From the NCBI GenBank assembly GCA_016758965.1, contig JAEPRB010000022.1, positions 248,001 through 312,000 on the forward strand: 64,000 bases of DNA. Direction: 5' to 3'. A model generated the notes under the pieces. It was not told where the DNA came from and made no database searches. It saw only the letters and a list, made by a program, of their open reading frames with translations. The translations under genes and the position numbers were made by a program. The number at the start of each line of letters is the position of its first letter. The stretch's first letter is position 1. Below are positions 27,802 through 40,500 of the stretch, in pieces. This stretch comes from Circinella minor. Its lineage: Eukaryota; Mucoromycota; Mucoromycetes; Mucorales; Lichtheimiaceae.

Positions 27802-30800
27802 AAAAAGTCATTTAAATCATTATTTTTTTATATAATAGAAATCCATTATTATTACATTATTTATTTTTGTTACCCTCTTTACTTTTTCTTCCTTTCTTCC
27901 ACATTGCTTCTCCATCTTCCTTTTCATAGTTCTTTTTCCCCGTAATTTATCAACCGAAGTGTACTTTATCGTTTTATAAAAATTTAAAAAAATATAATGA
28001 TTGATGTATATAAACTTATTACTAAATTATTATTTTCATCGAATCAATGACATCACTTGTTTAAGGATATCATATAGTTATTATCAATGAGGCAACTGTT
28101 TATATTTTTTAAAAGAAATGTAAAAATCGAGGCTGTCTACTTCGCAATTCCGAGGAATTAATGATTGATACATATACGCATGCAGATCCACAAACCCATG
28201 TTTTACAATAAATAATATCACTCTCAATCATACATGATAGTTTTGGTTTAACAACTTTAGTAATATCAGAGATATTGTTCGCATAGCGCGCTCCCAGAAA
28301 ATAAACGATCTATTTAACGTTGCCATCATGTTGCATTGCTGCATAATAATGATATTTTTCTTCATATAATATAAACGGTACAAGCTTTTAGGATGGGTTC
28401 AGCCTAACGGCATTTGAAAATGGCATGAGAAGAGAAATCAAATACGGATTTTAAAATGATAAAGTTGAAGTATAAAATGCAAGCTACATAAGCTATAGGT
28501 ACTGTTTCGTCTGCAAATAGATTATTCCTTTTTTTCTCTAAAAAGTTTATCCTGCCGAAAAAAAAAAAATTCGGCATTAATTGGTGGATAGATAATTCGT
28601 AATAATTTTTATAAGATTATGTTCTCTCACAACTTTTCTGTACGTATAGTGTTGTCGTCACTGTCAATCAATTATGGTAGCACATAAGTAGTCGACTACT
28701 TCTTTTACAGAAAAAAAATTACTACCTAGGAAGGGATTTTTACGTATTGGTATTAAGCTTAAAAGAAAAACTAGATAAGGCTGGAATGAATCTCTATTTT
28801 AACCGACTTGTCTTTTTTCTAGACTAAAAAAACTTGACAATGTAAGCTCTTGGGCACTTGTTTCCCAATTAGTATAAAACAGCTTGAGAGAGAAGAGCAC
28901 AATACTGGTAAAAGTGATTTCTTATTTTTTGTTCTAAGCCAACAAACAATACAATGCTGTATTGTTTTCTGTTACGTGAAGAAAGAAAATGTGTCGTATT
29001 TCTGGTGAGTCGATGGATTATTTACGTACAAATAGTTAATTTTAAAAAAGGACGTCGCCCTCGCTTCCAATCTTATCCAATACCTTTTATTGACATTATT
29101 AAAGTTTAACATTGGTACACTATTATTTGTCTTGCAGCTAAATTATGCAATTTATTTGTTACATCCATTAAAAAATAATAAATGAAGAAATCATAATAAT
29201 TGAATGAAGCCCTAAAGAACAAAATTGAACCGAAGTTTATTTTAAATAGAATATCCTCTCTGTTTACATTAAATTAGTCATATATAGTCTTTCAATCTAT
29301 GATGATTTCTTGAATTATAGTAATAAAAAGTTATCTGAGTCACTCTTTGTGCGCTTGATATACTAACTATCGAAAGAATTGGACCAGATGTTACCATTCA
29401 TAAAGGGGTAATATGTACTTTATTGTTATTACCAGTCACTGTTCAAATGGGAAAATATCATATAATGCTACACAACGTAGGAAAACATAATTGATTAAAT
29501 ATACTAAAATAATATTAGATACGTATTAAAAATAATAAAAAGTCATTGTAGGATGAATACAACATCAACATAATAAAATCATAATTCTTTGCTATACTTT
29601 ATAAAGTATATTGTTGTCTTTACTGAGGATTATACATAAAAAGGGTTACATGGATTTTGAAAGCCTACGAATCATCATAACAAAAAAAAAAGAAAATGAC
29701 ATTATATCATGTTTGTACTACAAAATAACGTTTTAGAAACTATTTGCGATGCTGTTACACTTCTACATGTAGATCCCTTGGTCGTCTTTTACTCGAATCT
29801 CGAAAGGCTCTTTGCTATGTACAGGACAGAGGATTAAGCATTGTGGTATTCCATCTCATAAATTATTAAGTGAGTATATTTTTGTGTGATGTTTTATCAT
29901 ATTTTTTTATACTTTTCTGCTCCATGTTGATACTGTAACGATATTTATTTTCAATTTACGTACGTAATTTACTTTTTCTGTATATTATTCATAACATAAA
30001 CGTATTAGTACTGTATGTGCTTTTCGCCATAATGAAGGAATAAAAAAAACCCCGTATATACTAGCATTAATGCGGGTTGACTAAAAACAATATATTAGAT
30101 TTAAAAAAGATAAAAAGTATATAAATAAAAGAACACCCAGCGATTGATATCAGTACACTTATGTCAACTAAACATATTATATAATACATTTTTAAGTTTT
30201 ATTTTGACTTCCGCTTTATTAATCCAAATATCAGTAAAATCAAGCCTGATTACGTTAAAAATAAAAAGAGTAGGTGTGAATCGTAATTATAAAGGAAGAA
30301 GTATAGCAAAAACATCTTGTTTTTACTTTGGAAGAGGAACAATCTGTTGGTGAGAGCGCTTTTTGTAATAAAAATGAGCACCGTGAGAACGGAAGTTTAG
30401 AATTATACAATTAAAGTAATTTTTAAACGGAGACGAGCCACATATAACAATTTTACTTACCCCACATTGCACATATTATTAAATGTTATTATAGTAGGAC
30501 AGGACTTGTTTAGAACTATTCTGGATAAACATCAGCATAAAAAGTAGTATGTATCAAGTATTATATAGTCTTATCCTCGAGTTATATAAACTGTATTTAG
30601 GTTTCTGAAGTGAGTATGTAAATATGTATTATCATTGAATAATCATACAGAGTATTGCCATGTCAACAGAAATGAATGACCTGCTTAATTTTCATGACCA
30701 AGTATAGATGAAGCGTGTCTAATATTGAAGACAGTTTACATAATCGTGGTTAAACTTTTTTTTTTGTTAATTGCATATTTTCATACTGAAAAACTAAAGT

Positions 30801-31189
30801 AAAAAAAAAAGTGTAAGAGTATATTATAGTATATTAGACAACTATGATTACTGCTTCATGCATTCATCAAGATAGCTAATATTACACAAAGTGGAAAAAT
30901 GATTTATTTATATTATTAGCTATAATATAAAAAGAGATGAATCACACTTTTTGTTTAACTAATATTATTCGAAAGGTGAGATTTTTTTTTTTCGCACGAA
31001 ACAGATATAACCAGAAGGTAATGTACGCTTACTCATATAAATCACTATCTATCTACTTCCCGCCTTCGCAAATATATTTTAAGAACTTTTCTTCCTTGGT
31101 TTCATCACCTTTTTTTCTCTCTTTTTTCTACATTACTTTACTGTTTAGTTACAACCTTTTATAACAATAATATAAATACATACTTAATC
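27802..31189. other. 3.4 kb intergenic region, no supported gene
   Basis: AT-rich throughout. I find no ORF with coding character and no tRNA, repeat array or transposon terminus. The last 200 bases, pyrimidine-rich from 31080, probably belong to the acyl-CoA synthetase promoter. Confidence 0.5.
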
Positions 31190-33535
31190 ATGTCAGGAAT
31201 AGACGAAGATCTTAATAAACAAACCATTGCCTTGACAAACGTTACACACGGCGAAAGTGGTATGTGTCATACATGAACAGTGGTGTTTTTTTTTTCTTCT
31301 TCTCATAATAATTTTAAGCATGTTAACATATTTTTTCATATAGATATTCGTCGTAACGCTACTTATGCTGGTCCTGAACTTTTAGAAACTATTAAACCAG
31401 AACTTAATACAATCTATGATATTTTTTATGAAGGTAAGAGAAAACGAAGGATATCGGAAGAATATAATTTAGTTTAATTTATAGAGCATCAAGGCGGGAA
31501 ATAGATAATAACCTCCTTTTTTTGTGTGTGTGTAGGATATAAAATTTCCAAAAATAAGCAATGTATGGGCATTCGACCCATTATCGATCCAGTTACTCGT
31601 AAACGTGCTGATTACTATGAATGGGAAACATTTGAACAAGTAAATCAACGTATTACTTGGTTTGGTAGCGGGTTATTAGACTTTTTCAAAAACGATTTGC
31701 ATTATACCAATCTTGAAAAGATTCCTTTGGGTATATGGTCTGTCAATCGTCCAGAATGGCACATTTCTGAACTCGCGTGTGCTGCCTATAACATGTATCT
31801 TGTTGCTTTATATGATACCTTGGGCCCTGAGACTGTAGAGTATGTGGTTAATCACGCAGAAATCGAAACTGTTGTATGTACCAAGGATCACGTTGTAGAC
31901 TTGTTGAAACTTCGCGAAAAAATCCCACAACTCAAAGCTATTTTTTGTCTGGATCCTTTCTTGAATGTTGAAGAAGAGCAGGCTATTCAAGGCTGGGCTA
32001 CTGAAAAGGGTGTCAAAGTAATTCAATTTTCTGAAATTGAAGAGCGTGGTAAGAAGAACCCATTGCCACATTGCTATGGTAAACGCGATGATTTGGCTTG
32101 TTTGATGTATACTTCCGGAACAACTGGTATGCCCAAGGTAATTTTTTTTTTTTTGCAATATTTTGGATTGAATTTTAATATATACAATGTGATACTGTGT
32201 CATATTGATTAAATTTAATAATGTTTGATATGTATAATATGTATATTATTATAGGGTGCAATGATCACCCATGGTAACCTGATTGCCGCGGTCAGTGGTT
32301 CTGTGCAAGCAAACGCCACATTACCTACTGACGTAGAACTTTGTTATCTTCCCTTGGCTCACATCTACGGTCGACTTGTCGATTTGGTTCTCCTTACTGG
32401 CGGTGGTAGTTTAGGATTCTTCAGTGGTACCGTGGATACTTTGATGGAGGATATGTTAATTTTGAAGCCGACAACCTTCCCAGCTGTTCCCAGACTTTTG
32501 AACCGTCTTTACGCTAAGCTTGTTCAAGTTGTTCAAGCACCAGGACCTAAGGGAGCTTTGTTGCGTTGGGGTGTTGAAACCAAACTCAAGAACTTAAAGG
32601 AAGGACGTGGCTATGAACATCCAGTATTGGATCGATTGTTATTCAATAAGATCAATAAGTTGGTGCTTGGTGGTAATGTGCGTTATATTATCAGTGGTTC
32701 GGCTCCTATTGGCGCCGATGTCTTGCAATTCTTGCGTGTTGTCTTTAGTTGTGACATTCGAGAAGGTTATGGTACAACTGAAACTGCTGCTATTTGTGCT
32801 ATGACAATGCGTAATGATAGCCGTGCCGGTCATGTCGGTCGCACTGCTGCTTGTAACGAAGTCAAATTAGTGGATGTTCCAGAAATGAACTACTTTTCAA
32901 CAGATAAACCATGTCCTCGAGGTGAAGTATGCGTTCGTGGTTATAATGTCATTCAGGGCTACTACAAGGATGAAGAAAAAACCCGGGAAGCCTTCGATAA
33001 AGACCAGTGGTATCATACTGGTGATGTTGGTATGATTGATGAACGTGGTAGTTTGGTTATTATCGATCGAAAGAAGAACATTTTCAAGCTGGCTCAAGGT
33101 GAATACATTGCTCCCGAAAAAATTGAAAATGTGTATACCAAGCATCCTATTGTGGCTCAATTCTTCCTTCATGGTGACTCACTTCACCATTCATTGGTTG
33201 GTATTGTGGTACCTGATCCAGATAGTTTGGCTGACTTGATCAAGTCCAAATTGCCTGATTTGGCTAATTTAAACTATCAAGAACTTTGCAACAATAAGCA
33301 AGTGACCAAGGCCGTTTTAGCAATGTTGACACAAGTTGGAAAAAAGGGCGGTTTGCGTGGTTTCGAATTTGCAAAAGCTATTCGCTTGGTAGCATCACCT
33401 TTCTCCATTGAAAATGGTTTGTTGACTCCTACACTCAAAGTCAAGCGACCAGAGGCACGGAAATTCTTTGAAAAGGAAATTGAGGAACTTTATCAAGAAG
33501 TAGATTTATCATCACAAGCTGCTTCAAAGTTGTAA
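31190..33535 (+). CDS. Long-chain acyl-CoA synthetase with a peroxisomal PTS1 tail
   Basis: Four exons (31190-31259, 31344-31433, 31536-32137, 32255-33535) encode about 680 residues. The enzyme activates long-chain fatty acids to acyl-CoA with ATP through an acyl-adenylate. Visible are the AMP-binding motif YTSGTTGMPKG (about 245-255, split by an intron exactly between Lys and Gly), YLPLAHIYGR, the substrate and adenylate motif GYGTTETAAICAMT, and the FACS signature WYHTGDVGMIDERGSLVIID with RKKNIFKLAQGEYIAPEKIE. The protein ends AASKL, a canonical type 1 peroxisomal targeting signal, with no N-terminal membrane anchor. It therefore most resembles peroxisomal Faa2/LACS7-type enzymes that feed beta-oxidation. 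Localisation is inferred from the tripeptide. Confidence 0.95.
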
Positions 33536-35596
33536 AAAAAAAAAGTCAAATATCATTGTTAGATATTATGATTATTTCATGCTTAAGCACTATTATGTAT
33601 ACAAATAAATATATAAATAAATTCAATCGTACATACACAATTATGGAAAGAAACTTGATCATGGGTCTCTAGAAAACATAATATACTTTCTTCTAATTAT
33701 GATTAAAACTAATTTTAAATATATAGTGTAAGATACTGATAATTATTACTTCAAATTGAAAAGAAAAATGATTTTCATGTTAATGCTAATAAGCTTCAGA
33801 AAATTTTAAAAAGAACTATACATAAACGCATACATATTACTGTCACTGTAAACATGAAATCATCCTGCCTTTTCTAACTGATAAAGTACTACTTATATTA
33901 TAATAATGATAGTATGTATCGTTGTTTACAAGTAAAATAAAAGTTGAAATATTACGTACGTATCAGTATTTATGAAATTATGATGCCCCTTGACCATAGA
34001 ACGTAAACATGATCAAAGCAATATCTCTTCTACATACCGATAATAAGTTAGAAAGCAGGAATAGATTCAAAAAGGAGGTGCTTCTAGACTGTTTGATAGA
34101 AGGAGAGTAATATTATTGATATATACATATACTCTTCATTATGCTGTAGTTTAAATGAATACGTACTGAAAATCAAATGCACATATATATAATAGTTGTA
34201 CATACTAATAATTTACTCATACATAAATATTATTTGCTTATTAACCTGCAAAGAGAAAAATTGATCAGCGAGCAATAAAAGAAAAAATAACTTTAATTGG
34301 AATATTTTGATAAAGTCTGGGATAATACGTACGTATTAAATTATAATTAGCTTTTCTAAACAAAAAAAAAAAAAGTAACGATCTGCAGTTAATATTACAC
34401 GGGAAGAAACTCTAATTAGTAAGACAATATAATGTAATTGTATAGAATTGTTGCAGTGATAGTTACTAACCAGTTTTGGTCGAGACCGAACCAATTACCA
34501 GATTTGGATAATTCGAACTATCAAGAATATACTTGAAAAAAAAAAAGAGAACTTGTATATAGAATTCATCAGTTGAAAACAACGATGATCTGCATAAGTT
34601 TTCAAGTTTTTTTTTGGTAGAAGACTTTTCTTATGCGGGGACAGAAAACCTTTTTTATTCGTTTTTCCGTAATTGTAAAAATAACTAAGTTAACTTTAAC
34701 TGATAAAAAAAAAAACTTATTTTGCTTTAAAAATAGCCATTGGGAAAAGATCAACATCAAAAAAAAAAAAAACAATCATGTTTTATGCGAATTTCATATA
34801 TAGTTCATACAGATAACCAGTTTATAACTGATAAACAAGATAAACTTTTCTAAATCTAAATGCTCTTCTTTTCTTATATTAGTGAGTGATCAAGTTTTCG
34901 AGGTTATACAAGAAATACCTCTTGTTTTTCTATTCCCCCCTCTCCTGACTTCATCTCTTCAAACAGAAAACGTCTCCTTTTTTTTTCATGCTGAAATTTT
35001 TCTATAGGCAATTAACATGCACACTTCTGGGCGAGGATAATTAAAATTTGTGCACGGTAAAACTATTTATTTCCTGGTTTTTTTTTTGTGAGTGTCAACA
35101 TATATGTAGATATCAAACAAATTTATTTAACAAACAAAGTAGAAAAAAAGAGAGACATGATGATAGTGAGAATAATAATGATGATGATGATACCATAAAT
35201 TATAAAAAAAAGCGTTAATACAAAAATTTCTATACATATATCTATACAGGGTTATTATCTTTACAATAACAATTCAGATAGAAAAAAGAAAGACAAAAAA
35301 AAAACCCTAATAGAAAAAAAGAAGATAAGGGAGAGATAAAGGTCCGAAATAAAGTTGGAGTCTTGAAGTTGTTTGTCGTGTGTTATCACGAGAAGATACA
35401 TGGGAGAGAAAGAAGTAAAGAAAGAAAATATGCAGGTAAATATAATGAATAATATGGGAAGGTTTTTTTTTTTTTTAAAAAAAAAACAAGGGTATAAACT
35501 TATGCATGTTTTGTTTTGGCTCATTTATTACTGTTCATTTTCTTTTATTTGTACAATAAGATGGTCCATTGGTATTCTTGTTTTCTGCCTTTTTAA
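33536..35596. other. 2.1 kb intergenic region, no supported gene
   Basis: Very AT-rich with A/T homopolymers. No ORF of coding character. The part next to 35597 is the 3' flank of the small PPPY protein. Confidence 0.5.
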
Positions 35597-35950
35597 TTAT
35601 TCGAAAGGGTTAGTCTTGCCATCTTGAGGACGTTTTTCTCGTCGAGTAGCACGTCGTTTTGCAAGTGAATGTCTAAAGTAATAGAATAATCCTGTGACGA
35701 CACTACTGTTATTGTTTTGTCGTCGTCTGAGATAATGCTGATGTATGTAAGGCTGTTGTTGTTCTTCGGGCTGTTGTCGTTTTTCATCTGTGACGATAAT
35801 ACTGCTATTATCGTTATTCGATATGATGCCTTCATTATAAGGTGGTGGAGGAAGTAAACTCGAGTGATCAAAGTCCTCGTCATAATCATTCAAAGAATAA
35901 TATGGTGCAGGTGGAAAGTCTGTATATGTTGAAGGTCGATATGCAATCAT
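35597..35950 (-). CDS. small PPPY-motif protein, unrecognised
   Basis: A single-exon frame of 117 codons from ATG 35950. I do not recognise the family. The first third is Pro/Tyr-rich and acidic (FPPAPYYSLNDYDEDFDHSS) and contains PPPPY, a fit to the PPxY ligand of WW domains such as those of Rsp5/Nedd4 ubiquitin ligases. The middle is Gln/Asn-rich. The end is strongly basic (RRRQNNN; KRRATRREKRPQDGK) around a short hydrophobic patch (VVTGLFYYF) too short to be a firm membrane helix. The open frame extends upstream to 36382 but that part is A/T-run translation with no coding character, so the internal ATG was chosen. The call as a real gene rests on composition and frame length only. Confidence 0.5.
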   Translation of the reverse strand: MIAYRPSTYTDFPPAPYYSLNDYDEDFDHSSLLPPPPYNEGIISNNDNSSIIVTDEKRQQPEEQQQPYIHQHYLRRRQNNNSSVVTGLFYYFRHSLAKRRATRREKRPQDGKTNPFE

Positions 35951-37577
35951 TTCTTTTTTTATATAATCGCGGAATGAAAAATACAAAAAAAAAAAAATAA
36001 TCCGAAAGAAAAAGAAAGGAATAACTTTTTTGTTGTAGTTACAATGTAATAAACTCGTCTTCTTATATATGTTTTTTGTTGTTGTAAAGATATGTACGTG
36101 ACCCCTTAACCGGAACTGGATCACAGGGTCGATCCAGTGGCGGCGGTATATTATACAATTATTATAACGTTTTATAAAGGGCGCCCTTACTAGTACTAAC
36201 CTAAAATCACCAAATGGTTTTTTGTTTTTGTTTTTGTTTTTTTTTTTTTGGGGGGGGGGGAGAGGAAACCCCATTCTCTCTTTCTTATTTGGAAATTTCA
36301 GAATGATACACAAAATTTTGCATAATAAATGGAAATTCTCACTCATTTTGCATAGATTACAATTATGCCGCTCTTTTTCCAAAATCGATTATATAGTATA
36401 TGTCACCTAGCACCAACGTATAACTGAAGAGCATAACACAAGAGATAGTTTAATAATAGCAACAACCAACGTTAACCAACAAGAATGTTTATAAATAAAA
36501 TACATGTTGTCGCCATGTTTATAACAATGTTGATCATTATAATTATTATTACCTTTTAAGAAACTACCCGTATTTCCTTATGACACATTGACAAACTAAC
36601 CATTTATTGATGATCTTTTTTTTTTATACCGAAAACAAACAGAACGAACCTTGATCATAGAATATATTGGCATAATAATGAATTGCTAAACTATCTGTTG
36701 TTAATACACTTATACGTAAATGCTTTTTATTTAAGATAATTGATCAAGCATGCTTTACGTTTCTTCTTATCACCGAATGTACGTATTTTAATAACACCAC
36801 AATAGAACTCAAAGAGGTAAATGTAATGGGTTTAATTTGTTGCTGAAGAAAATCCAAAAGTGATGCACATATGGCGCATTGTTTGTTACTGAAAAAAAAA
36901 ATTCCACCAAAATAATAACAAAACTAAAGCTCTTTTTGTAAAGTTCTTTACGAGAAAAACACATGGTAATATCTATCCTTTCCACGAGAAACAGATTAGA
37001 TAATACATAATCAGTACGTAAATTGGTCTGACAAAAAGAAAACATACTACATTACTCTGGTATCATTTTGTGCTAATATGTATATATACTTTTATTTCAT
37101 AAGAGAAATGCTTTTATTGTTGACAACGAAAAAGATAAGAAACCAGGTTTATTTGTTATCATTGAGTATAAACCCATTCATTCCTAGAGATGTTTCTTTT
37201 TTTTTTTTTTTTTACAATATTCAATAGGTTCTTTTTAACATTTTCGTTTGTTCCCCACTTGTTCTATTTATTTTAGTGTACATAGTAGAGAGAAAGAAGC
37301 TCAAAAAAATATAAGACATATACGGAGTTGATGGTGAAGATTGATATGTGGGTTAGAATGTAAAAAATAATTATACTAATGATATTAAAAGAAAAAGAAA
37401 AAGAAAAAGAAAAATAATTATAATTAAAAATAAAAATAAAAGGTGATATTTTTTACTTGGGAAAAAGGATTAGAAGAGTGGTTAAGAAAGAATGAAGCAA
37501 ACGAGTTTCATTTTTTTGGGGGGGGGGGAAGGGCGAGGGGGAGAGAGGAGAAGCTATGTTTTATATAAATAATTGTC
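35951..37577. other. 1.6 kb intergenic region
   Basis: No supported gene. 35951-36190 is the likely promoter of the PPPY protein and includes a perfect 7-base inverted repeat CTGGATC/GATCCAG (36116-36137). G-runs occur at 36251-36261 and 37518-37528. An (AAAAAG)-type purine repeat lies near 37388-37415. Confidence 0.45.
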
Positions 37578-40500
37578 TCACTGTCGTGCTCGAAGTTTTC
37601 TATAATAATAAAGAGAGAATGAAGAGATGAGTATAGAATAGTATAGAGAAAATAGGCGTTTAAACTCAAAAGAATCGGGTAAACACAAACCTCCTTCGTC
37701 TTGGCGGTCGTTCGGGACGATCAAATATATGTGATAAATCTTCATCATCCTCTTCATCGTAATTTAAGTTGATGTTGTCATCGTCACTGTTGCTTGGCAA
37801 CGGTAATGGGGGTGCTTCCATAATTGGGCTAACTGCAGCAGATGATGCTAATATCCGTGGAGATACCGAATTATCATGTATGACGTCCTAATAAAAAAAA
37901 AAAGTCCATAGCAAACGAGTTAGCAAAAAAAAAAAAAAAAAATGGAAAAAAAAAATATGACTAACATCTTTATTATAATTCTCGGTTAACACCGGATCGT
38001 ATGCCGATGTTGTACCAGGTTCGAAATGTTTTGATTGTTGTTGAGCCATAATTGACGTAAGGGACACATCATCTCTAGTTTTTTCAAATACCCGCTTTAA
38101 TCGACGGTTCCCTTCATGCATAGCCTAATTAGTATCATTATTATTTTTAAAGAAAAAGTTAGTAGATATAAAGAAAAAGAATGGCATCTTTTTTTTTTTT
38201 TTTTTTTTTTACGTACCTTGACTCGAGCTTTTAGCTTCATATTCTCGTGTTGCAAAGTTTCAAGCGCCACACGCATATCTGATATTAACTCTTCTTGGTC
38301 AACCCCAACGCCACTCACTGCTAATGTTCGATTATTGTTTGTACGATGTTGCTTAGTAGGTGCCAAGACATCAATTGAAAGTCTGGCAAAACGCTTAAAC
38401 AATTGTTTGGCACGTTCCTGAATTTGAGCGGGGTCATTGGCAAATTTCTTTTGAGCAATGAGTTTCAAAAGACGACCCATACTCGTTTCCTATAATACGG
38501 AATTGACAAATTTGGTTACAAAAGTTTTTTTTTCTATATTGAATTATATGCATTATGTGGGGGTGGGGGAAGACGTGGATAGAACATAAAGGACATTAAA
38601 TTTTCATCCAAGTTGTAGATAGAAACATGTTTTATATTTTACCTTGATAAGTTCAAATGTAGCTCCCTCAAACTCTTCTACTTGCTTCATGATATTCCCT
38701 GTATCTTCAGCATACTGTATATATTACATTTAGCATTGAATCAGTTAAAAGTGTTTGATATATGGTATGTATGACAATAAAAAGAAAACACAAACCTCTT
38801 CACCACCCTTAAAAACACTACGACGCAATTTCTTTCGTAATTCAAGTAATTCTTGGAATTGTGAATTTTTTGGTTGTCTTCTTTCTTCAACATTGGTATC
38901 TGGCGTATCTACATCCATTTCCGACATTTGACGTTTTAATTCAGATACACCGGTAACAATAAAAGATAGTTGTTGTTCTTTATCATCACTACTACTATTA
39001 TGATCTTCTTCCATAAGATCATTCTTAAAAGATGTCGAAGAAGAAAAAGAAGAAGAAGAAATTTTGAGCTGTTCTTGTTCACGTTCACGGAGTTGTTGTG
39101 TTAATTGTCGATTATATTCTTGTTCACGTTGTTTGTCATTTTCAAGTTCTGCAATCTATTGTTTACATACATTATATAATTTACAAAAAAAAAAAAATTC
39201 AACAATTAGTTATTTGGGGGGGGAGGAAATTTGAAATTTAAAAAAGAAATGTATGGAAGTTTTAATGCTTGAAGAATGACATAGGTGGGGTGAGGTAAGG
39301 TGAAGGGGTTGTTTATTTGTATATTTATAAACAATTGCCGAAACTCTATATTTTTTTCCTTTTTTTTTTAGCAAAAAAAAAAAAAAAAATACAACTATTA
39401 CCTTTTCTAATAAACTATGTTTCGTAGTCTCGTGATCACGCATGATGGCACGTAACCGATCCACTTCGGTAATCAGGGTCTGCTGTCTTTCATGAAGCTA
39501 ACGCATACATATATATATATATATAATCATGGAAATATAATGAAATATGAAAAAAAAACTATTAGGCTATAAACTTTGCAGCTGATAATGTTAATTTTTA
39601 TCGACTTACATCGGTCCAAATTCGCTCGTGGACTTGATCTAATGATTTCATTTGTTTATAAATAATGTAATATTTACAATGTAAATAGCCCGCTCTTTTC
39701 AATTTATCTTTTTTTTTTCCCATCGTATTAATATTATATACCCTTACCGGACGCATCTTTATGCATCGATTCCATTTGTTCGCGAATCTCAGATAAATTG
39801 GTATCATTCTTTTGAAATTTTAATATTTGTTAAATAAATAGTGAGGTAATGTATATGTATGTGCGATCTGTTTTTTCTTCTGTTTTCTTTTCAGAGAGAG
39901 GTTTGGTTTGAGAGGGGAAAGAATGGAAAACATGAATAGAGATTTTTACTTACTCGATTTTTTAATTCAGACATATAAATATCTTCCATTTTGCGTAATT
40001 CACCTTCGGTTTCCTTGGCAACCTGCTGACGTACTGTTGATTCAATGGTAGCGCAACGTGTCTCAGCTTCAATCCACTAATAAAGTATATAAAGAAATGT
40101 TTGATTTTTTTTTTCGTTAGTATCGAATAGATAATTAAAAATGATGGATATATACCTTTGAATGAAGATATTCATATTGATAAATGAGATTATCAACAAA
40201 CGGATCAGTTGTATCATCTTCATCATCTTCGTCACTTAAATGTGATAACTCAAACTCTGCCAAGGAAAAATAATCATCTGAACAACAATACAATTAGTAT
40301 TATAATTTCTATTTGTTATTTGTATATCTTCCCAGACTTTTATTTATTTATTTACCTTTAAGCTTCGGCTGTTGGTGCTGCTGCTGCTGCTGCTGTTGCT
40401 GTAATTGTGTTTGCTTATCATAGGACTGAGTTCGGAGTCGTTTGGCTGCATATAGTAAATTTATTAAGTTAACCCACTCGATTAAAATAATGTTGTGTAA

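Noticed and set aside
27802..31189. Considered as a centromere-like or replication-origin region because of length and AT richness
   Set aside because: No repeat, LINE copy or conserved motif supports it, and similar AT-rich gaps occur elsewhere in the window.
36116..36137. CTGGATC/GATCCAG inverted repeat
   Set aside because: Seven-base stems are expected by chance in a window of this size. There is no second copy or other signal.
37666..37690. End of kinesin-6 by reading straight through to the TGA at 37666
   Set aside because: A GTTTGT donor in phase with a good TATTATAG acceptor gives a basic tail RRRKLRARQ. The same donor type is used earlier in the gene. The read-through end remains possible.
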